Of a DNA stretch of 64,000 nucleotides, positions 60,114 to 64,000 are shown piece by piece; the stretch's first letter is position 1, and the number at the start of each line of letters is the position of its first letter. The position numbers and the translations under genes were made by a program. Under the pieces are notes generated by a model. It had not been told where the DNA came from. It searched no databases and was given only the letters and a program-made list of their open reading frames with translations. The stretch spans positions 20,988-84,987 of the forward strand of contig URNP01000003.1 in the NCBI GenBank assembly GCA_900549225.1. The letters are read 5' to 3'. This stretch comes from an uncultured Eubacteriales bacterium (GTDB lineage Bacteria; Bacillota; Clostridia; Christensenellales; CAG-917).

Positions 60114-60875
60114 TTAGAACATCGAATTTTGTAAGACTACGTCGTAATCTCCGAACACTTGGTCGCTGAGCGCGCCGAGTGCGTGTTCGGTTTTTTGTCC
60201 GACTTTTACGCTCTCGAAAGAGACGAGCGGCATACACTTTTGCCCACTAACCGTTGAGGCGTTTACATAGCCTTCGACGCTCAATTTGCCTATCTTTTCG
60301 CAAGCGGACTTCGAGAGTATGATGACGGGCAAGCCGCTGTAATCGTCAACGAGCAGATTGCCGCTGTCGCACAAACCTTTCAGTTTGATTTCTTCGCCGC
60401 CTACCCTCAAAACGACTTCTCTTACGTCTTTGCCGCTCGCGCTTCTCTTCTTTGCAATTACGAGCGCACAGACGAGGCATAAAAAGCAAGCAAGCGCAAC
60501 GATGCCGAGTACGGCGCGCGACTTGACGTCGATGCGTACAACGTACGATAAGCCGTAGACTATTCCGCCGACGAAATAGGTTACGAGACAAAAGCACGCA
60601 AGAGTTTTGAGATAGTCGACGAATTTGCTTTTGAAATCTTTGCCGTCGCATTTCGAGAGAATAGAAACGAGAAAAGGCGCAAGCAAAACTTTGACGAGGA
60701 TTTGTCCCCATTTCGGAGCAATCGCATACGCCGTTGCAACTGCTGCGCCTACTGCCGCACTCAAAAACAGACGAAATTTGCCAACGCGCTTTCGCCTTAT
60801 GACGAGGGTTGACAAACCTATAAACAAATCCACGGCTAGATTGTTGAATATAACGAGTTCTATATACACGCTCAC
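60114..60875 (-). CDS. spoIIGA: Sporulation sigma-E factor-processing peptidase SpoIIGA
   Basis: SpoIIGA is a membrane-bound aspartic protease. The 253-aa protein has about five membrane segments in its first half (start: YIELVIFNNLAVDLFIGL) and the catalytic CDSGNLLVDDYSGLPV in the second half, with the active Asp. GTG start at 60875, without a strong ribosome binding site. It is encoded directly upstream of sigE (93-bp gap). A terminator and a candidate Spo0A box lie upstream. Confidence 0.93.
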   Translation of the reverse strand: MSVYIELVIFNNLAVDLFIGLSTLVIRRKRVGKFRLFLSAAVGAAVATAYAIAPKWGQILVKVLLAPFLVSILSKCDGKDFKSKFVDYLKTLACFCLVTYFVGGIVYGLSYVVRIDVKSRAVLGIVALACFLCLVCALVIAKKRSASGKDVREVVLRVGGEEIKLKGLCDSGNLLVDDYSGLPVIILSKSACEKIGKLSVEGYVNASTVSGQKCMPLVSFESVKVGQKTEHALGALSDQVFGDYDVVLQNSMF

Positions 60876-60934
60876 GACGATATGATAAGCCGTGGAATAT
60901 GAAAATTCTTTCCTTTAATGTCGTTTGTAAAATG

Positions 60935-60964
60935 AAAAAATCCTCGTAAAGCACGAGGATTTTT
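60935..60964. terminator. Terminator of the ftsA-ftsZ operon
   Basis: ATCCTCGT and ACGAGGAT form an 8-bp stem with A6 and T4 on the sides. It separates ftsZ from spoIIGA. Confidence 0.85.
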
Positions 60965-60970
60965 GTCGAA
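60964..60970. promoter_or_regulatory. Candidate Spo0A box upstream of spoIIGA
   Basis: TGTCGAA on the plus strand is an exact match to the 7-bp 0A box consensus. It lies 89 bp upstream of the spoIIGA start, beside the terminator. A 7-mer is expected by chance several times in 64 kb, so this is weak. Confidence 0.3.
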
Positions 60971-61076
60971 TTAAGACGATTTTTGCCGCTAAAATTATAA
61001 GCGCATATCGTTGTCGCTTTGCAAATTAAGTGGGTTAGATTGCCCGAATTTGCAATATGTCATCACTCAAGCGTGA

Positions 61077-62507
61077 TTAGTCTCTGTCTCTTTTCAATCT
61101 GCGAAGGAATGCGGGCACTTGCTTTTTGGTGACGTCGATTCTCGAAGATTGAATTTCACTCTCCTGCATGGGTGCGGGTTGAAGAGCAGGCTCTACCTGA
61201 GGTTGAACGACGGGTTGTACGGGTTGAGGAGTTGCAACCGGTCGTTGCATTTGTCCGAAAACGGGTCTGTTGGCAAAGATATCCTGATTGAACACGGGTT
61301 GTTCGGGCTGAGGTTGCTGTTCCTCTTCCTTCTCTTCATCGGTGCTTGCCGCTGCCTGAGAAAGCGCGGTTGCGAAAGATTTGGGAGGTTGCGGCGCGCT
61401 GCTTCTTGCAGGTGCAAGGTTTCTGTCAACGAATCCCGTTGCGATGATGGTGATTTCGATATCCTTCTTGTCGGGAACGAACGCCGTGCCGAGAATGATG
61501 TTTGCGCTCGGATCGACGACTTGTTTGACGATGTCGCAAGCCTCGGTGACTTCGCCCAAAAGCATATCGTCGCCACCGGTGATGTTGACGATGATGCCCG
61601 TTGCGCCCTCGATGTCCGTTTCAAGAAGAGGACTGAACACTGCGCCACGGACCGCTTCGATGACTCTCTTTTCGCCTTTGCCGTAGCCGATGCCCATATG
61701 CGCAAGACCTTTGTTGGAAAGAATCGTGCGGACGTCTGCAAAGTCGAGGTTGATAAGTTCCGGATTTGCGATGACGTCGCTCACGCCCTGTACGCCTTGG
61801 CGCAACACGTCGTCTGCGATTTCAAAAGCGCGTTTGAAGGAAATGTTTTTGTCAAGAACTTCGATGAGTTTTTGGTTGGGGATAACGAGGAGCGTATCCA
61901 CGAAGTTTTTGAGGTTCTTGATGCCCTCTTCGGCGTTTTTCATACGTTGAGCACCCTCGAAGTTGAAGGGCTTGGTGACGACTGCGACGGTGAGAATATT
62001 CATTGATTTTGCAATCTCTGCGATGACCGGCGCTGCACCCGTACCCGTGCCTCCGCCCATACCTGCGGTGATGAACAAAAGGTCAATGTCTTTGAGTGCG
62101 GCTTTGATGCGCTCGCGAGATTCCTCTGCCGCCTTTCTGCCGATTTCGGGATCGGAGCCTGCGCCCAATCCGCCCGTCATATTCGCGCCGAGTTGAATTT
62201 TGCAATGCGGAGGAACGAGAGACATGTTGAGTGCCTGCATATCCGTGTTCATAACCACGAAACTCGCGCTCTTGATGCCCGCTCTTATCATGTTGTTGAC
62301 GGCGTTGTTTCCGCCACCGCCCACACCGACTACGACGATATTCGCCTTGCCGGGTTTCTTTTGAGAAACGGGTTGATACGCCTCGTGTGATTCTTCGGGT
62401 TGAGTCTCCTCAACCGGCTCTTCGACCACTTCTTCTTGCACGGCTTCTTCTTCCTCGGAAGAAGTTTCATCGCTCGGTGTCCAACCGAATTTTTCAAAAT
62501 CTATCAT
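61077..62507 (-). CDS. ftsZ: Cell division protein FtsZ
   Basis: FtsZ is the tubulin-like GTPase of the division ring. The 476-aa protein has an acidic N-terminal extension of about 52 residues before the usual start (KANIVVVGVGGGGNNAVNNM), the tubulin signature FITAGMGGGTGTGAAPVIA, a Q/P-rich linker (about 390-460) and the C-terminal peptide VPAFLRRLKRDRD that binds FtsA. Start at 62507 is forced by the 4-nt overlap with ftsA and GGAGG 6 nt upstream. Confidence 0.96.
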   Translation of the reverse strand: MIDFEKFGWTPSDETSSEEEEAVQEEVVEEPVEETQPEESHEAYQPVSQKKPGKANIVVVGVGGGGNNAVNNMIRAGIKSASFVVMNTDMQALNMSLVPPHCKIQLGANMTGGLGAGSDPEIGRKAAEESRERIKAALKDIDLLFITAGMGGGTGTGAAPVIAEIAKSMNILTVAVVTKPFNFEGAQRMKNAEEGIKNLKNFVDTLLVIPNQKLIEVLDKNISFKRAFEIADDVLRQGVQGVSDVIANPELINLDFADVRTILSNKGLAHMGIGYGKGEKRVIEAVRGAVFSPLLETDIEGATGIIVNITGGDDMLLGEVTEACDIVKQVVDPSANIILGTAFVPDKKDIEITIIATGFVDRNLAPARSSAPQPPKSFATALSQAAASTDEEKEEEQQPQPEQPVFNQDIFANRPVFGQMQRPVATPQPVQPVVQPQVEPALQPAPMQESEIQSSRIDVTKKQVPAFLRRLKRDRD

Positions 62508-63673
62508 TTTTTACCTCCGTTGAATAACTTTTTTATAAACGCTCCGAAATCGAATCTCGAAAGATTGTCCGCCATGACCAAAAGCGACGCTTTTGAACTG
62601 TCTTGGGGCTTGACGAAGCCCGGAAGTTTCGGAGTGATGATTTCAATGTTTTTGCCAAGTTGCTCGCTAAGATACTTCTTTGCGCCTCTCATCGACGCTA
62701 CGCCCTCGCCAGTGAGATAGACAGACATATACGAGGGGGCGTCCTCTTCGATATCCTTGAGGATATCGCCCAAAATATCCGCAAATACGTCAAGGCGATT
62801 CTTTGCGATTTCGCAGGCGTCCTGAGCGTATACGGCGTTTTCTCCGTCGCTGACGAGCACTGCCTCGTCGCTGTAGTTGAGGTTGAGGTCCACGAGGCGT
62901 TTTGCCTCTTCCGCCATCTCGAACGGCACGTCAAGCGCTTCGAATATGTCAGCACAAATGTGCGCTCCGCCCATGGAGAACGACTTCATATCCAATATGC
63001 CGTCGCCCTTGGCTATGCATACCGACGAGGACAAGTAGCCGATGTCAATGAGCATGTATACGTTGTCGCGCTGTTCCTTCTCAAGAAGCGCCATGCACTC
63101 CGCCCAACAAGTCGCGACGTATCTGACGTCGGTGAAACCAAGCTCGCTCGCTACGGCGTCGAACATCTCGACGAAACTCTTTTCGCAAAGCATGTAACTC
63201 ACGCACGCTTCGACCGTGGTCGCTTCCATATCGCGAACGTCGCTGTAAATTTTGTCCTTGTCGTCAAGTGCGAAATAAATGGCGGACGTGTTGATGGTCA
63301 GATATTTGCTCTGATCGAAATCGTCGCCCTTTTTGAGAAGATAAGATATATCGTCGTCGATGACTCTGCGTTGTCTGTCAAGTCGCACCGAGACTTCTTT
63401 GGTCACTACCGTGACGAACTCGGCAGGCACGCCGATGAAAAGTCGTTTGGTGCGGGAATCGGCGTTCTTCATCGCTTCGAGCAAGACTTCCTTGGCAATC
63501 TGCACCGTTTCGCTCTTGTCGAACCACTCGCCGTTTTCATAACCCTGGTGTTGCTTTTCGACGACAGACTTAATGCCGAAAACGCTCTGCGCCCTCTTTG
63601 AACCTACGATTGCGCTCACAAGGCGAGAGTTGACGTCCAATACGGCTATGTCTTTTGTGAAAATCGAACCCAT
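62504..63673 (-). CDS. ftsA: Cell division protein FtsA (divergent)
   Basis: A 389-aa actin-like protein. It has N-terminal IAVLDVNSRLVSAIVGSK, a 1C-type insertion region, MLIDIGYLSSSVCIAKGDG (phosphate-binding strand) and VYLTGEGVASMRGAKKY, and ends in an amphipathic helix (FGAFIKKLFNGGKK) that would anchor it to the membrane. FtsA links FtsZ to the membrane. It is shorter and less conserved than typical FtsA (about 420 aa). GAGGA lies 6 nt upstream. Confidence 0.85.
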   Translation of the reverse strand: MGSIFTKDIAVLDVNSRLVSAIVGSKRAQSVFGIKSVVEKQHQGYENGEWFDKSETVQIAKEVLLEAMKNADSRTKRLFIGVPAEFVTVVTKEVSVRLDRQRRVIDDDISYLLKKGDDFDQSKYLTINTSAIYFALDDKDKIYSDVRDMEATTVEACVSYMLCEKSFVEMFDAVASELGFTDVRYVATCWAECMALLEKEQRDNVYMLIDIGYLSSSVCIAKGDGILDMKSFSMGGAHICADIFEALDVPFEMAEEAKRLVDLNLNYSDEAVLVSDGENAVYAQDACEIAKNRLDVFADILGDILKDIEEDAPSYMSVYLTGEGVASMRGAKKYLSEQLGKNIEIITPKLPGFVKPQDSSKASLLVMADNLSRFDFGAFIKKLFNGGKK

Positions 63674-63729
63674 ATTCTTCCTCGTTATTTTGTAAAAAAC
63701 ACGCTAACGCGCGCATTATTTATAGTATT

Positions 63730-63757
63730 ATTATATATAAAATACTTATCGTGTCAA
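63730..63757 (-). promoter_or_regulatory. Sigma-A promoter of ftsA-ftsZ
   Basis: On the minus strand a perfect -35 TTGACA (63752-63757), a 16-bp spacer and a perfect -10 TATAAT (63730-63735), 57 bp upstream of ftsA. Confidence 0.82.
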
Positions 63758-63851
63758 CGGATTTTTATCAAAAAAAATTGCCGAGAACGCATTTTTTGTC
63801 GAAAAACGCCCTTTTATCGTCAATCGGGCGTACTTTATCTGCCTTTTGGGT

Positions 63852-64000
63852 GTGCTTCATCGGTTTTTCAATCACGCGACGCATGCAGTGAATACAATTC
63901 GGCGCATCGAATATCGGGTATGCGTTCGGTTGAGAACTGCTTGCCACGGGGCGTGCTTCATCGGTTTTTCAAGCACGCGACGCATGCGGTGAATACAATT
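63852..64000. repeat. 101-bp direct repeat cut by the window edge
   Basis: GTGCTTCATCGGTTTTTCAA and the following CACGCGACGCATGC...GTGAATACAATT stretch occur at 63852-63899 and 63953-64000, 101 bp apart, with three differences. Sequence between (63900-63952) is unique within the window. No gene is recognised from 63674 to the window end, and nothing else apart from the promoter. Confidence 0.75.

Overview
The window is a gene-dense chromosomal segment from an endospore-forming Firmicute of the clostridial type. Three things show this. It carries the compartment sigma factors sigF, sigE, sigG and sigK and their partners (spoIIAA, spoIIAB, spoIIGA, spoIVB, the spoVA genes, yunB, gerW/ytfJ, a ylmC/ymxH-like gene). 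It has the typical Firmicute order rpsB-tsf-pyrH-frr-uppS-cdsA-dxr-rseP-ispG-(polC slot)-rimP-nusA-ylxR-ylxQ-infB-rbfA-nrnA-truB-ribF. It also has an IspH-S1 protein fusion, known from clostridia. Base composition is moderate to AT-rich, and intergenic regions are AT-rich with many intrinsic terminators. No phage, IS element, CRISPR array or plasmid gene was seen.

Layout. 1-20.3 kb (minus strand): endonuclease IV, then the translation/isoprenoid/membrane super-operon listed above. Each of its blocks (rpsB, frr, rimP) has a recognisable sigma-A promoter. 20.3-26.1 kb: DUF1292 protein, ruvX, an ABC exporter pair, rarA, yunB. 26.1-30.1 kb: spoIIAA-spoIIAB-sigF-(small ORF)-spoVAC-spoVAD-spoVAE. 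30.2-30.8 kb: six tRNA genes. 31-39 kb: EamA transporter, MFS transporter, GNAT acetyltransferase, a tyrosine recombinase, a large membrane-tethered PadR-like protein, tRNA-Trp, RNase HI. 39-49.99 kb: ispH-rpsA fusion, cmk-plsC fusion, flavoprotein, surE, rluB, dacB, ytfJ, DUF2953, scpB, scpA. 50-55.5 kb: dacF, a SpoIIM-like protein, a receiver-less Spo0A DNA-binding domain, spoIVB, an FAD dehydrogenase. 55.9-63.7 kb: sigK, nrdR, ylmC-like, then sigG, sigE, spoIIGA, ftsZ and ftsA (minus strand).

How the genes work together: the window links the growth machinery (translation factors, isoprenoid and phospholipid precursors, undecaprenyl phosphate, FtsA/FtsZ division) with the switch to sporulation. 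FtsZ builds the septum. SpoIIAA/AB control sigma-F. SpoIIGA processes pro-sigma-E. SpoIVB signals to pro-sigma-K processing. SpoVA proteins load dipicolinic acid into the spore.

The least expected content: (a) the polC slot holds a 530-residue protein with PolC-like N-terminal, OB and exonuclease regions but no polymerase; (b) a Spo0A output domain without a receiver lies next to spoIVB; (c) a PadR DNA-binding domain is fused to a long coiled coil and four membrane segments; (d) two related intergenic elements carry conserved inverted ends around a 63-nt hairpin whose pairing is kept while its sequence differs; (e) direct repeats that start inside the 3' end of a gene and carry its stop codon or 3' terminus downstream recur at several loci (endonuclease IV, SpoIIM-like, ylmC-like, tRNA-Trp).
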